From Enteroscipio rubneri (GTDB lineage: Bacteria; Actinomycetota; Coriobacteriia; Coriobacteriales; Eggerthellaceae): 64,000 bases of DNA. The stretch spans positions 248,001-312,000 of the forward strand of contig NZ_PPEK01000001.1 of NCBI RefSeq assembly GCF_002899715.1. The letters are read 5' to 3'. This document shows, in pieces, positions 1 through 7,934 of this stretch (its first letter is position 1; the number at the start of each line of letters is the position of its first letter). A model generated the notes under the pieces. That model was not told the origin of the DNA, searched no databases, and was given only the letters and a program-made list of their open reading frames with translations. Made by a program: the position numbers and the translations under genes.

Positions 1-83
1 GTAATTCTCGACCCGGTATAGGCCTATAATCATGCTGTGGCTGCTAGAATTAAGCTTCCTCTAATAGATAAAAAACTGGTGGC

Positions 84-1100
84 GTGACAATGATTGTACT
101 GAATATACAAGGAGATATTTCTCCAGTCTGCATCTCGGAAAAACTAAAACTATATATTTCGAATCTTCCTAACGATGAACATAATAATTGGAATGAAGGT
201 CTTTGTTCGGAATTGCAAGCAAGTCTGCGGCATTCAGAAATAGTCGCGCGAAAACTCGGCGTAGAGCAGCAAAACAGACTGCGCCGTATATATGAACAGT
301 ATTTTCCTCAACAAGACTTGGCAGGGGAAATTGACGAGAATACATGTATTCAAAGTATCGTAGATCGCATGATTTGCATATACTTCGATTATAGTGACAC
401 GGATATGCCGATGTTTGACTGGACAACGAACTGTTTTGATGGCAGGTTTTGCGAAGGGGATTATGCCGAGAAAGTTGTTGACTTTATCAACTTCGTGGCT
501 AGAGAGAGAAACGAGTTTATTCCAGCGCCAACACCACAATGGATTTACTCATCAAACCATGATGAAGTGTACCCCCACCGCATGTTTTGGAGTAGCTACG
601 AAACAACTCTGTGTATTGCAAGCTTAAAAAAATGGGGTGAGTTATTCGATGATTTCTTGCACAATACAAATGACTATCTATTGCTTGACTATCTTATGAA
701 ATCAATCCATCAAGATAATGAATACAATGAGTATCATTTACTGAAAGCATTTTCTCTATGCCAATTATTTCTAGAGAAAAATAAGGAAAGTGAACTTGAC
801 TCAAAGTTACCTAGATTTATTAGCGATAGCTATTCCAAAAAGGAAAGGGAAGAGTGCGCAATCCTGCTTCGCAAGATAAGAAACAAGATAGCTCATGGAG
901 ATTTTCTCGCTTTTGAAAAAATAATTGAAAAATTTGCTTCGACGCTTATGGATGGAAGATTTTGGTTTGACTATACGGAATATAGTCGAAAAAACTGGAT
1001 CATCCAATTTGCTTGCTGTTTACTGGATGATGCTGTTAGGAGACTGATTCAGATGATGCTACTTGACAGAAAGCGACTGGATGCAATTAGAAATGGTTAG
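84..1100 (+). CDS. Hypothetical protein with C-terminal HEPN-like motif
   Basis: This is a 338-residue protein of unknown function, clearly richer in A+T than the core genes further right. Near residues 263-275 it carries the pattern L-R-K-I-R-N-K-I-A-H-G. This contains the R-x4-H arrangement typical of HEPN-domain ribonucleases, followed by an aromatic/charged segment. The rest is acidic and aromatic, with no transmembrane helix or signal peptide. Translation could begin at the GTG at 84 or at the in-frame ATG at 90; a weak GGTGG lies just upstream. It sits at the inner end of a probable integrated element that stops at the tRNA fragment at 1532. HEPN proteins are common in toxin-antitoxin and phage-defence modules, so a defence role is possible. 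That role is inferred from the motif alone. The partner gene, if any, would be left of the window. Confidence 0.6.
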   Translation: MTMIVLNIQGDISPVCISEKLKLYISNLPNDEHNNWNEGLCSELQASLRHSEIVARKLGVEQQNRLRRIYEQYFPQQDLAGEIDENTCIQSIVDRMICIYFDYSDTDMPMFDWTTNCFDGRFCEGDYAEKVVDFINFVARERNEFIPAPTPQWIYSSNHDEVYPHRMFWSSYETTLCIASLKKWGELFDDFLHNTNDYLLLDYLMKSIHQDNEYNEYHLLKAFSLCQLFLEKNKESELDSKLPRFISDSYSKKEREECAILLRKIRNKIAHGDFLAFEKIIEKFASTLMDGRFWFDYTEYSRKNWIIQFACCLLDDAVRRLIQMMLLDRKRLDAIRNG

Positions 1101-1531
1101 TCGGACAAAGAAAGCCATCGAACTCAAACGCTCGTGCTCTTCAGAGGAAAGCTAAAAACTGAACCTATCGGGGAAACAGCTTTCATTGCGCTTTACCGTC
1201 TGGTTGAAAACTTGGTTTCTACGTCGTAGAGAAAAGTCAGCCATCGAGCATGACCTGCTGGTTTCTCGCGACGTGGATAAGGCTCTAACATCAATAGAAC
1301 CAGAAGAAGCAAAAACAGTGCCGCTCGCCATCTTCGCTCCACCGCTGATTTCGGCGCTATCGCTTTCCAAGATCGCCTCATTCGAATGCCGATAAAAGAA
1401 GTATGCCCAATAGTCATGCCACTATCAAGTGCGGCGGAGTTTCTTCTTGTCCGCGAAAGCGCGCGGATTCGAAAGCAAAGGACACACCACCATTTAGTTA
1501 CTAAAGTAATTGTGATGGTATACGAACCTTT
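1101..1531. other. Low-GC intergenic end of putative integrated element
   Basis: No convincing gene is visible between the HEPN-motif protein and the tRNA fragment. Short open frames of about 70 codons exist on both strands, but they lack SD sites and recognisable motifs. The last 30 bases before 1532 replace what should be the 5' half of a tRNA gene, so this stretch probably includes one end of an integrated element. Confidence 0.4.
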
Positions 1532-1591
1532 TGGGAGAGCATCACGTTCGCAACGTGGGGGTCGTGGGTTCGAATCCCATCATCTCCACCA
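1532..1591 (+). pseudogene. 3' part of a tRNA-Ala(CGC) gene, likely integration scar
   Basis: The sequence gives the 3' strand of a D-arm (GAGC), an anticodon arm with stem TCACG/CGTGG and loop TTCGCAA (anticodon CGC, alanine), a T-arm with GTTCGAATC, an acceptor strand CATCTCC and an encoded ACCA end. The matching 5' acceptor strand (GGAGATG) and the D-stem GCTC are absent upstream, where the sequence becomes AT-rich. A transcription terminator follows directly. Integrases often insert into tRNA genes and leave a displaced 3' fragment at one element end. That is the simplest reading here, with the element lying to the left. A complete copy of this tRNA would then be expected at the other end, outside the window. 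Confidence 0.7.
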
Positions 1592-1599
1592 CGGAAACT

Positions 1600-1635
1600 A
1601 AATCGGACCGAAAGCTATCGCTTTCGGTCCGATTT
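1600..1635 (+). terminator. Rho-independent terminator after tRNA fragment
   Basis: There is a perfect 16-bp inverted repeat with a four-base TATC loop: the left arm runs 1600-1615 and the right arm 1620-1635, ending in TTT. It starts nine bases after the CCA end and is probably the native terminator of the disrupted tRNA gene. Confidence 0.75.
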
Positions 1636-1781
1636 GCATATGAAGGGCCTGCTAGTGCAAGCTGTTTTACATACTGGTGCAAACGAGTTGATGAACCTAG
1701 GGTCATCCTGCAGCGGGTGAAGCCCGCCGCCTTTTCTAGAGCCTCTCTGTGTTTCTACACGGGGTATCCTTTGGGCTAGCC

Positions 1782-1977
1782 TCACCAATCTCCTGCTCGA
1801 TATTTCATATCCGACAGAATGACAACTTCCTGATCGCCTGAGAGGTTGGCTTTATAGAACTTTATGCATGCTGCCTTGCTTCCCAGGAATAGCAGTACAG
1901 GCCAGTCCTTAAGAGATCGTTTATGTCTCCATATGGGAAGAAGAGGAGCGAATGCTGCGATCTTTGAAATATACTAA
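1782..1977 (-). pseudogene. Possible gene remnant, minus strand
   Basis: Reading the minus strand from about 1977 to the TGA at 1784-1782 gives roughly 60 codons without a stop and with protein-like composition. It includes the stretches S-L-K-D-W-P-V-L-L-F-L-G and Q-E-V-V-I-L-S-D. There is no start codon or SD at its left end and a stop lies immediately upstream in frame, so at most it is the tail of a broken gene. The family is not recognised. Confidence 0.25.
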
Positions 1978-2099
1978 GTCGCAAGGTAATGTAATTTTTA
2001 ATTCCTACAGTGAAGAGGCTGAGTATGATGGAAAAATTCTGTTCCTCTTGGTGGCATATTCTGCCAATAAGAGCAATGCCCGAACCGAACGGAGAAGAG

Positions 2100-2596
2100 A
2101 ATAAGCAGCTTGTTCCAGAGGCCTACGAATCATCAAATAAGACTGGGAACGGATCACTTGAAGACTACAGACGCGTCGTATCAAGCATTGAAGCCTGAAG
2201 GACAAAACCCAAGTTTTCCCTCTTGACCAAGAGCACCACGTTTGCACCCGATTATCTCATTCATTCGAGGTTGCAACGACTGCAAGCAGCATTCTTAAAG
2301 AAATCCTGTCTCGCAATGTCTCGAACCCAAATAACGCAGGAAAAGCTCGTCGTGACCGCGAAGCGGGTGTTGGAAAGAGCATTGGTTCCTGCATTTATGC
2401 CGAGCAGGCCGTCACCTCGTTACGCTACTCGTTGATGGCCGCTTGTTTACTGCACGATGTGGGAAATCCCCCGTTTGGACACTTTGGAGAGAAGGTAATC
2501 GGGTCTTGGTTTAGCGAAAATGAAGCAAAATATCGCCCGAAGATTCCAATGCCCCATAATCCTAAGAAGAAACCGAGGCCAACCTTCGGGATGTAA
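2100..2596 (+). pseudogene. dgt: Frameshifted remnant of dGTPase (deoxyguanosinetriphosphate triphosphohydrolase)
   Basis: Two frames together read like the N-terminal third of a Dgt-family dNTP triphosphohydrolase, an HD-domain enzyme that hydrolyses dGTP to deoxyguanosine and triphosphate. Frame one (from about 2160) gives E-D-Y-R-R-V-V-S-S and stops near 2198. After a +1 shift, the next frame gives D-K-T-Q-V-F-P-L-D-Q-E-H-H-V and then T-R-L-S-H-S-F-E-V. Around 2443-2490 follows L-L-H-D-V-G-N-P-P-F-G-H-F-G-E, which holds the HD metal-binding signature of this family. It ends at TAA 2594-2596, long before the usual 400-500 residues, and the remaining catalytic and C-terminal parts are not found downstream. 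A nonfunctional relic is the only reasonable reading; it was probably part of an old mobile element. Confidence 0.75.
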
Positions 2597-3149
2597 TCTG
2601 GAAAGATAGCTACGAGGGTATGACTCTAATTATTGTGTCGAGGGACTTTGTTGGAGCGGAAAAGCGTCTGTCACGTTTTCGGTAATCAAAACGAAGGACA
2701 TACTATCTTTTTGTTGTTGAATCAATTGTGATCGTTTGCAGATGAGCCGGGAGGGCATCGCGTTCGCAACATAGGAGATTCTGGAGCGTTTGCGGCGAAT
2801 GCAGTTGCGTATCCTGCGAGCAGAAGGACAAGCGCTCCCGAACACTGAGCGGTTACGGCGAACGTGTAAACGACGTGCTTGACGGTGCTCAGGTTCGTGC
2901 ACGAATGCCAAAAACTGAGCAGCGCAACGGCCGCACGCCTCCTGCGAGCCGTTTTGGGCTCTGTTCACACGAAAAAGGGGGCGAAACCGGGCTAATTCCC
3001 CCCAAATGGGTGATAGGTTTTTTGTTCCCCCAGCGCTAGTATGCATGTGGTACAGTGCTTGTGTTTCCGCATGGGGCCGAATTCGGTACCGGCGCGAAAT
3101 AAAAGCCGAAGATTTTCAAGACGAGATGTTTGAAAGGAGGTTAGAGAGC
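2597..3149. other. Degenerate spacer between mobile remnants and core genes
   Basis: No intact gene is visible here. The stretch holds the tRNA-like core at 2749-2770 and, on the minus strand at about 2790-2960, a stop-bounded run of codons reading like a membrane segment (Q-C-S-G-A-L-V-L-L-L-A-G-Y-A-T-A-F-A-A-N). That run may be the tail of a lost multi-TM protein. Base composition rises to the genome norm from about 2760 onward. The last 100 bases must carry the promoter of the cytochrome gene, but I cannot place it securely. Confidence 0.35.
2749..2770 (+). repeat. Second tRNA-Ala-like core (possible att remnant)
   Basis: These 22 bases match the D-arm to anticodon-loop portion of the tRNA fragment at 1533-1554 with two differences (A to G twice). 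They include the CGTTCGCAAC anticodon-loop segment. The match ends abruptly after the loop and no T-arm follows. It may be a degraded attachment core from an earlier integration in the same tRNA gene. Confidence 0.4.
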
Positions 3150-3869
3150 ATGAGCGAAGAGGAAACCAAAGTGGAAGCCGACGCCGAGGCAACTGCTTCC
3201 GATGAACCTACGACCAGTGAGGCTGCTCCCAAAAAGAAGGGGAAGAAAAAGTGGCCGATCGTCGTGGGCGTCGTTGTGGTTGTTTTGATTGCAGCCGGTG
3301 CCGGCTTCTATGTTTGGCATGAGCAGCCGAGTTTCTGCAACGCCATTTGCCACACGCCGATGGATCCGTATCTGCCCACCTACGAGGCGGAGCCGGGTCA
3401 GCCGGCCACGGACAAGTGGGGCAACGAGGTTGAGAACGCCAGCGGCATGATGGCCGCCGTGCACCGCGTTTCCAAGGAAGAGGGCGGCGCCGGCACCACG
3501 TGCATGGGCTGTCACGTTCCCACGATCGGCGAGCAGTTGACCGAAGGCATGAACTGGGTCACCGGCAACTACATCAACCCGCTTGAGGAGCGCGATCTCG
3601 ACGAGCTCGTCGAGGCGCGTGGGCTGGAAGACTCGGACGAATTCTGTTTGAACGAGGCCTGCCACAACCTGACGCGCGACGACCTGATCGAAGCCACGAG
3701 CGACATGGGTGAGTACAACCCGCACGTCGCCCAGCACGGCGAGATCACGTGCAGCAACTGCCACAAGGCGCACCGCGCTTCCGTGATGTACTGCACGCAG
3801 TGCCACAGCGAATCCGAAGTGCCCGAAGGCTGGCTGACGGTTCAGGAAGCCAACAAACTGGCAGCGTAG
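3150..3869 (+). CDS. Membrane-anchored five-heme c-type cytochrome (NapC/NrfH-like quinol-to-periplasm relay)
   Basis: This is a 239-residue protein with an acidic cytoplasmic tail of about 30 residues, a Lys-rich stop, one TM helix at about 36-56, and an exported domain with five heme-attachment motifs: CNAICH (CX3CH), CMGCH, CLNEACH (CX4CH), CSNCH and CTQCH. The first motif is followed by T-P-M, recalling the Met-bearing first heme of the NapC/NrfH family. In that family a membrane cytochrome oxidises menaquinol and feeds a terminal reductase. The start was chosen at ATG 3150 because AAAGGAGG lies ten bases upstream; a longer frame from 3006 has no SD. It stands alone, ends in a strong terminator, and lies directly before the ccm cluster needed for its maturation. 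Its reductase partner is not adjacent, so the exact electron acceptor is unknown. Confidence 0.85.
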   Translation: MSEEETKVEADAEATASDEPTTSEAAPKKKGKKKWPIVVGVVVVVLIAAGAGFYVWHEQPSFCNAICHTPMDPYLPTYEAEPGQPATDKWGNEVENASGMMAAVHRVSKEEGGAGTTCMGCHVPTIGEQLTEGMNWVTGNYINPLEERDLDELVEARGLEDSDEFCLNEACHNLTRDDLIEATSDMGEYNPHVAQHGEITCSNCHKAHRASVMYCTQCHSESEVPEGWLTVQEANKLAA

Positions 3870-3918
3870 CAGCCTAGCCAGTGTGCTTGCTTGCAAGCGC
3901 GGAACTGAATAGCACGAG

Positions 3919-3961
3919 GGAGCCCGCCTCAAGCGTAGAGCGCTTGGACGGGCTCCTTTAT
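3919..3961 (+). terminator. Terminator after multiheme cytochrome gene
   Basis: GGAGCCCG (3919-3926) pairs with CGGGCTCC (3949-3956), extended by an inner CAAGCG/CGCTTG pairing, and is followed by TTTAT. It separates the cytochrome transcript from the ccm operon. Confidence 0.8.
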
Positions 3962-4116
3962 CAAAGGTCCGAAGAGCGGAATGGATGATTCGCTTGGACA
4001 AGATGGCACCGAGACGAATATGCGTGGTGAATATCTGATTTTGAGGCCATTGCGCTCTTCGGAACTTTGAGGTACGTGAGAATGATCGCGAGAGAGAAAC
4101 AATTGAGGAGGCGAAC

Positions 4117-4785
4117 GTGAACACGAAGACGAAGCGTCGCATGGTCGTGGTGACGGGCGTCATCATCATGGTGCTCGTCGTTGTCTTGGCCGTTGTTGGC
4201 GGTTCCGGTTCGGCAAAGCCGGTGGCCATCTCCGACCTGACGACCGGAAACTACGCCGACCAGAAGATCCAGGTATCCGGCAACGTGGTTGAGAACTCGT
4301 ACAAGACCGAGGACAACACGCTAACCTTCGATATCTACGACGCGAACGGCGATGCCGCCCAGCACCTTCAGGTTCGTTACGAAGGCGGGGTCTCGGCGAC
4401 GTTCGGCAACGATGTGACCGCCATCTGCACGGGCAAACTGGGTCAAGACGGCGTGCTCAACTGCACCGAGCTCGTCACGAAGTGCCCGTCCAAATACGAG
4501 AACGCGACGAGCGCACTCACGATCGATCAGCTGCTGGGGTACGGCGGCGACATCGTCGGTACAACCGTGAAGGTGGCGGGCGTCGTGAAGGACGGCACGC
4601 TGACGGCGGCCGGCGGAGGAGACCGGTTCGCGCTTGTCGATGCCGAGAATCCCGGTAGCGAGTTGGCCGTGCTGTTCGACGGCGCACTCTCCGAGGAGAT
4701 AGCCGACGGCTCTGCGCTCGTCCTGACCGGCTCGCTGGACGAACAGGGAAGGTTCTCTGCGACGGACGTGGCGCTGGAGGGGTAG
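4117..4785 (+). CDS. ccmE: CcmE heme chaperone, CXXXY variant with a second OB-like domain
   Basis: CcmE takes heme from the CcmABCD complex and hands it to CcmF for attachment to apocytochromes on the outer face of the membrane. This 222-residue protein has one N-terminal TM helix (about 9-30). An OB-fold-like domain at about 36-130 ends in C-P-S-K-Y-E, so the usual heme-binding His of HXXXY is a Cys. CXXXY is the known variant in some Desulfovibrio, other anaerobes and archaea (System I*). Residues about 135-222 (from L-T-I-D-Q-L-L-G-Y) form what looks like a second, degenerate OB domain, making the protein longer than the typical 140-160 residues. GTG 4117 is preceded by GAGGAG at 4105-4110. 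It is the first gene of the ccm cluster. Confidence 0.85.
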   Translation: MNTKTKRRMVVVTGVIIMVLVVVLAVVGGSGSAKPVAISDLTTGNYADQKIQVSGNVVENSYKTEDNTLTFDIYDANGDAAQHLQVRYEGGVSATFGNDVTAICTGKLGQDGVLNCTELVTKCPSKYENATSALTIDQLLGYGGDIVGTTVKVAGVVKDGTLTAAGGGDRFALVDAENPGSELAVLFDGALSEEIADGSALVLTGSLDEQGRFSATDVALEG

Positions 4786-4845
4786 GGCCGCTTGGGGCTC
4801 GATAGATATGTCGATGGGCGGCGCGCCGCCTCGGAAGGATAGCGC

Positions 4846-7209
4846 ATGTCAACATTCGGTTTGATCGGACTGCTCGTCGCGTTTGCGGGCGTGGTCGTGT
4901 CCGTGGTGTGCCTCGTGGCCGGCGCGCTCGTGTCACGTGCGGGGCGCAGCGACACCGGGGACACGCTCACCTGGGGTGGACACGTGGCGTCGTTGCTGTC
5001 GTTCGCGGGTCTCACGGTATGCTGCGGCGTCTTGGTGTACTGCTTCATGACGGGCGATATGACCATCGAGTACGTGCTCAACCAGCATAGCGATGCTTCA
5101 GGCGATATGGCTTGGCTGTACAAGCTGTCGGGATTGTGGGCTGGGCGCCAAGGGTCACTCCTGTTCTGGGCGTGGCTCATTGCCGCGTTCAACTCGCTGG
5201 TTGCGGTGCGCAACCTCAAGCGCACGGCCAAGCTGGACTCCATGGCGCTGCTTGTCGCTCAGCTTGTTCTGGCCGCCTTCGTGGGAGTCATGTTGTTCTC
5301 GGAGAACAACATGCCGTTCACGGTGACGCCTGCCAGCTACTTCACCTCAGACGGAACGCTGACGGCCGCGGCGTCGATGTACGGCATGAACACGCTGTTG
5401 GAACACTGGGCCATGGCCATCCATCCCCCTACGCTGTTCGTGGGCTATGCCGGCCTCACCATCCCGTTCGCCTATGCCATCGCGGCGCTTATCGTGAACG
5501 ATCCGTCGAAGGAATGGGTCGTGCGCTCGCAGCGCTACGCACTGTTCGCATGGTTCTTCTTGGGCGTCGGCATCGGTCTGGGCGCGGTCTGGGCCTATGT
5601 TGTGCTCGGCTGGGGGGGGTACTGGGGCTGGGATCCCGTCGAGAACGCGAGTTTGCTCTCATGGCTCGTGGGCGTGGCGCTCATTCATAGCTTCACCGTG
5701 TACCGCCAGCGCGGCGCATTCAAGCGTTGGAGCGTGATGTGCGCGTGCCTGACCTTCGCGTTCGTCATCGTGGGCACGTTCATCTCGCGTTCGGGGCTTG
5801 TGCAGTCGGTGCATGCGTTCGAGGGCGATCCGGTGTCGGTGGCGCTGTTCGGGGTTCTCATCGTCGTGCCGATCGCGGCGGGCATCGTCGGTTTGATCGC
5901 GCGCTGGAAGAGCTTCGGTCCGGGAACCGCCGGGGGCGACGACGTCGACAGCATGGCGTCGAAGGACGCTGCGTACTACTTCAACAACGTCATCATGGTG
6001 GTGTTCGCCTTCTTGTTGGCGTACCTCACCATCTCGTCGGCGCTGCCCGAGATTCCTTTCGTGCTGTTCAGCGGCCAGACCGTGTCGGCCGGTACGTACA
6101 ACGCCATCGCGCGGCCCCTCGGTGTGCTCTACCTTGCCATCTTGGCGGTTTGCCCGCTGCTTTCATGGGGCAAGACCGATGGCGCACAGTTCTGGAAGCG
6201 CGCTCGCGTTCCGGGCGCCTGCGCCCTCGTGCTGTTTGTCGTGCTCATGGTATATTTCTTCACGTATCTGCTGCCCGGCTACGAGGCCATCGTGGCTGCC
6301 GGTGGAACGGAGGCCGAGGGCCTCTTGGAACAGGGTCCGGCATGGTATTACAACGGCTTGGCAGTCGTGGGCTTTCTCGTGGCCAGCGCGCTGTTCTTCA
6401 ATTCGCTGTTCATGCTGGGCCGGGGCATCCGCGCGTACCGTGCGAGCAAGGGGGGCGGCATCGTGTCCGCCGCCTTCGGCATGCTGATAAATCGCGCGTC
6501 GACGTTCGGGGGTTTTCTGGCGCACTTCAGCATGGCCATCATCCTTGTCGGCCTTATCGGTTCGTCGATGTACGTGACCGAGGTCACGGGGTACGTGGGC
6601 TACGATAGCGAGACGGACACCGCGTCCGAGGACTTTGTCATCAAGGATTACACGCTCTCCTATACCGGCAACTCGATCGAGCAGCAGGATAATGGCGACG
6701 ACATCGACTACACCGTGTTCTTCGACGTCTACAAAGACGGCGAATACGTGGGTTCGGTGAATCCCACCGTCCAGCTGGTGCAGTCGACGCAGCAGCAGAA
6801 GCTCGTGGCGAGCGTGATCTCGTTCCCCTTGGAAGACCTGTTCGTGGTGTATCGGGGTGTCAACGACGCGGGTGACTTCTCGATGGACGTGCGGGTGAAT
6901 CCGCTCATCTCGCTCGTATGGATCGGCTTTGCTCTGCTCATGGCGGGCATCGTGGTGGCCACGTTCGGCCGTCGCGGCGCTCGTCGTAAGCGTGTAGGCG
7001 ACGAGAGCCAGGACGGCGGCAAGAACGTCGCCGGGCATGGGGATGCGCCTGCGCCGAACGCGGGCCGGCAGGATGGCGTCGTGGTGGCCGCCGCCTACGA
7101 GGCTGTTGCGGTGAGCGACGGCGAGAAGGTTATGGTGGAGGAGAAGGTCGTGGTCGCGGAGGCTGCGCGCATCGTCGATGCCCCGGCCGACGAGGAGAAG
7201 AAGGGCTAA
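4846..7209 (+). CDS. ccmF: CcmF cytochrome c heme lyase subunit
   Basis: CcmF is a polytopic member of the heme-handling protein family and completes the thioether attachment of heme to CXXCH motifs. The 787-residue protein has a dozen or more TM helices. The family signatures are W-A-G-R-Q-G-S-L-L-F-W at about 102-112 and the tryptophan-rich WWD motif W-G-G-Y-W-G-W-D-P-V-E-N at about 256-267. After the last TM helix (about 685-705) there is a roughly 80-residue charged tail rich in Glu, Lys and Val that is unusual for the family. ATG 4846 is preceded by GGAAGG. The ccmA gene starts one base after its stop codon. No ccmH or ccmG gene occurs in the cluster, so CcmF may act without the usual thiol-reducing partners, as in System I*. 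Confidence 0.93.
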   Translation: MSTFGLIGLLVAFAGVVVSVVCLVAGALVSRAGRSDTGDTLTWGGHVASLLSFAGLTVCCGVLVYCFMTGDMTIEYVLNQHSDASGDMAWLYKLSGLWAGRQGSLLFWAWLIAAFNSLVAVRNLKRTAKLDSMALLVAQLVLAAFVGVMLFSENNMPFTVTPASYFTSDGTLTAAASMYGMNTLLEHWAMAIHPPTLFVGYAGLTIPFAYAIAALIVNDPSKEWVVRSQRYALFAWFFLGVGIGLGAVWAYVVLGWGGYWGWDPVENASLLSWLVGVALIHSFTVYRQRGAFKRWSVMCACLTFAFVIVGTFISRSGLVQSVHAFEGDPVSVALFGVLIVVPIAAGIVGLIARWKSFGPGTAGGDDVDSMASKDAAYYFNNVIMVVFAFLLAYLTISSALPEIPFVLFSGQTVSAGTYNAIARPLGVLYLAILAVCPLLSWGKTDGAQFWKRARVPGACALVLFVVLMVYFFTYLLPGYEAIVAAGGTEAEGLLEQGPAWYYNGLAVVGFLVASALFFNSLFMLGRGIRAYRASKGGGIVSAAFGMLINRASTFGGFLAHFSMAIILVGLIGSSMYVTEVTGYVGYDSETDTASEDFVIKDYTLSYTGNSIEQQDNGDDIDYTVFFDVYKDGEYVGSVNPTVQLVQSTQQQKLVASVISFPLEDLFVVYRGVNDAGDFSMDVRVNPLISLVWIGFALLMAGIVVATFGRRGARRKRVGDESQDGGKNVAGHGDAPAPNAGRQDGVVVAAAYEAVAVSDGEKVMVEEKVVVAEAARIVDAPADEEKKG

Positions 7210-7210
7210 C

Positions 7211-7933
7211 GTGGGCAGCGTGGAGGCCGCGATCAGGACGAAGAACCTTTCGAAGGTGTTCGGGAACCGCAAGGCGGTGGACAAGGTGTCCATCGAGGTT
7301 CCGCAGGGCGCATTCTTGTCTATCTTTGGGCCAAACGGCGCAGGAAAGACAACCCTGCTGCGCGTGCTATCCACGCTGTCGCGCGCCACGTCGGGCGAGG
7401 CCGCGCTCATGGGCGTCGACCTGAAGGAGGAGCCTGACAGGGCGCGCGAACACATCGGGCTCATTTCGCACAATTCGATGCTCTACCCGGACCTCACGGC
7501 GGAGCAGAACCTCATGATCTACGCGCGCCTGTACGGGGTGGTCGATCCAGAGGAGCGCGTCATGGAGCTCTTGGAGGCGGTGGAGCTCAAGCACCGCCGC
7601 CTCGACGCGGTTCGCACGTTCTCGCGCGGCATGACGCAGCGTCTCTCCATCGCCCGCGCGCTCATCCACGACCCGGACGTGGTGTTCCTGGACGAGCCGT
7701 ATTCGGGGCTCGACCCGCATGCGGTCGAGATCTTCGACGAGCTCATCGAGCAGCAGCGCGATGGCCGCACGTTCGTCATGGTGAGCCACGACCTGCAGAA
7801 GGGCTTTGCCATGTGCACGCACGCGCTCGTGCTGGCGAAGGGCAAGGTGGTCGCGTTCGACAAGAAGGAAGCATTCGACTTCGATGATTTCGCGGGGCTC
7901 TACCGCGCGACAGTCGGTATGGGGGTGGCCTAG
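7211..7933 (+). CDS. ccmA: CcmA, ATPase of the heme-release ABC transporter
   Basis: This is the 240-residue ABC ATPase that powers release of holo-CcmE from the CcmBC complex at the inner face of the membrane. Visible motifs are Walker A (G-P-N-G-A-G-K-T-T, about 38-46), a signature helix F-S-R-G-M-T-Q-R-L-S (about 138-147), Walker B (V-V-F-L-D-E-P, about 157-163) and the H-loop (V-S-H-D-L). The start is taken at GTG 7211, one base after the ccmF stop and in frame with a longer open frame that runs back into ccmF. Coupled translation with ccmF is likely. Length and motif order are normal for the family. Confidence 0.92.
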   Translation: MGSVEAAIRTKNLSKVFGNRKAVDKVSIEVPQGAFLSIFGPNGAGKTTLLRVLSTLSRATSGEAALMGVDLKEEPDRAREHIGLISHNSMLYPDLTAEQNLMIYARLYGVVDPEERVMELLEAVELKHRRLDAVRTFSRGMTQRLSIARALIHDPDVVFLDEPYSGLDPHAVEIFDELIEQQRDGRTFVMVSHDLQKGFAMCTHALVLAKGKVVAFDKKEAFDFDDFAGLYRATVGMGVA

Positions 7934-7934
7934 T

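Noticed and set aside
1510-1591. An intact tRNA gene
   Set aside because: The upstream bases match only five of seven acceptor pairs and cannot form the D-stem with GAGC, so the 5' half is not a tRNA.
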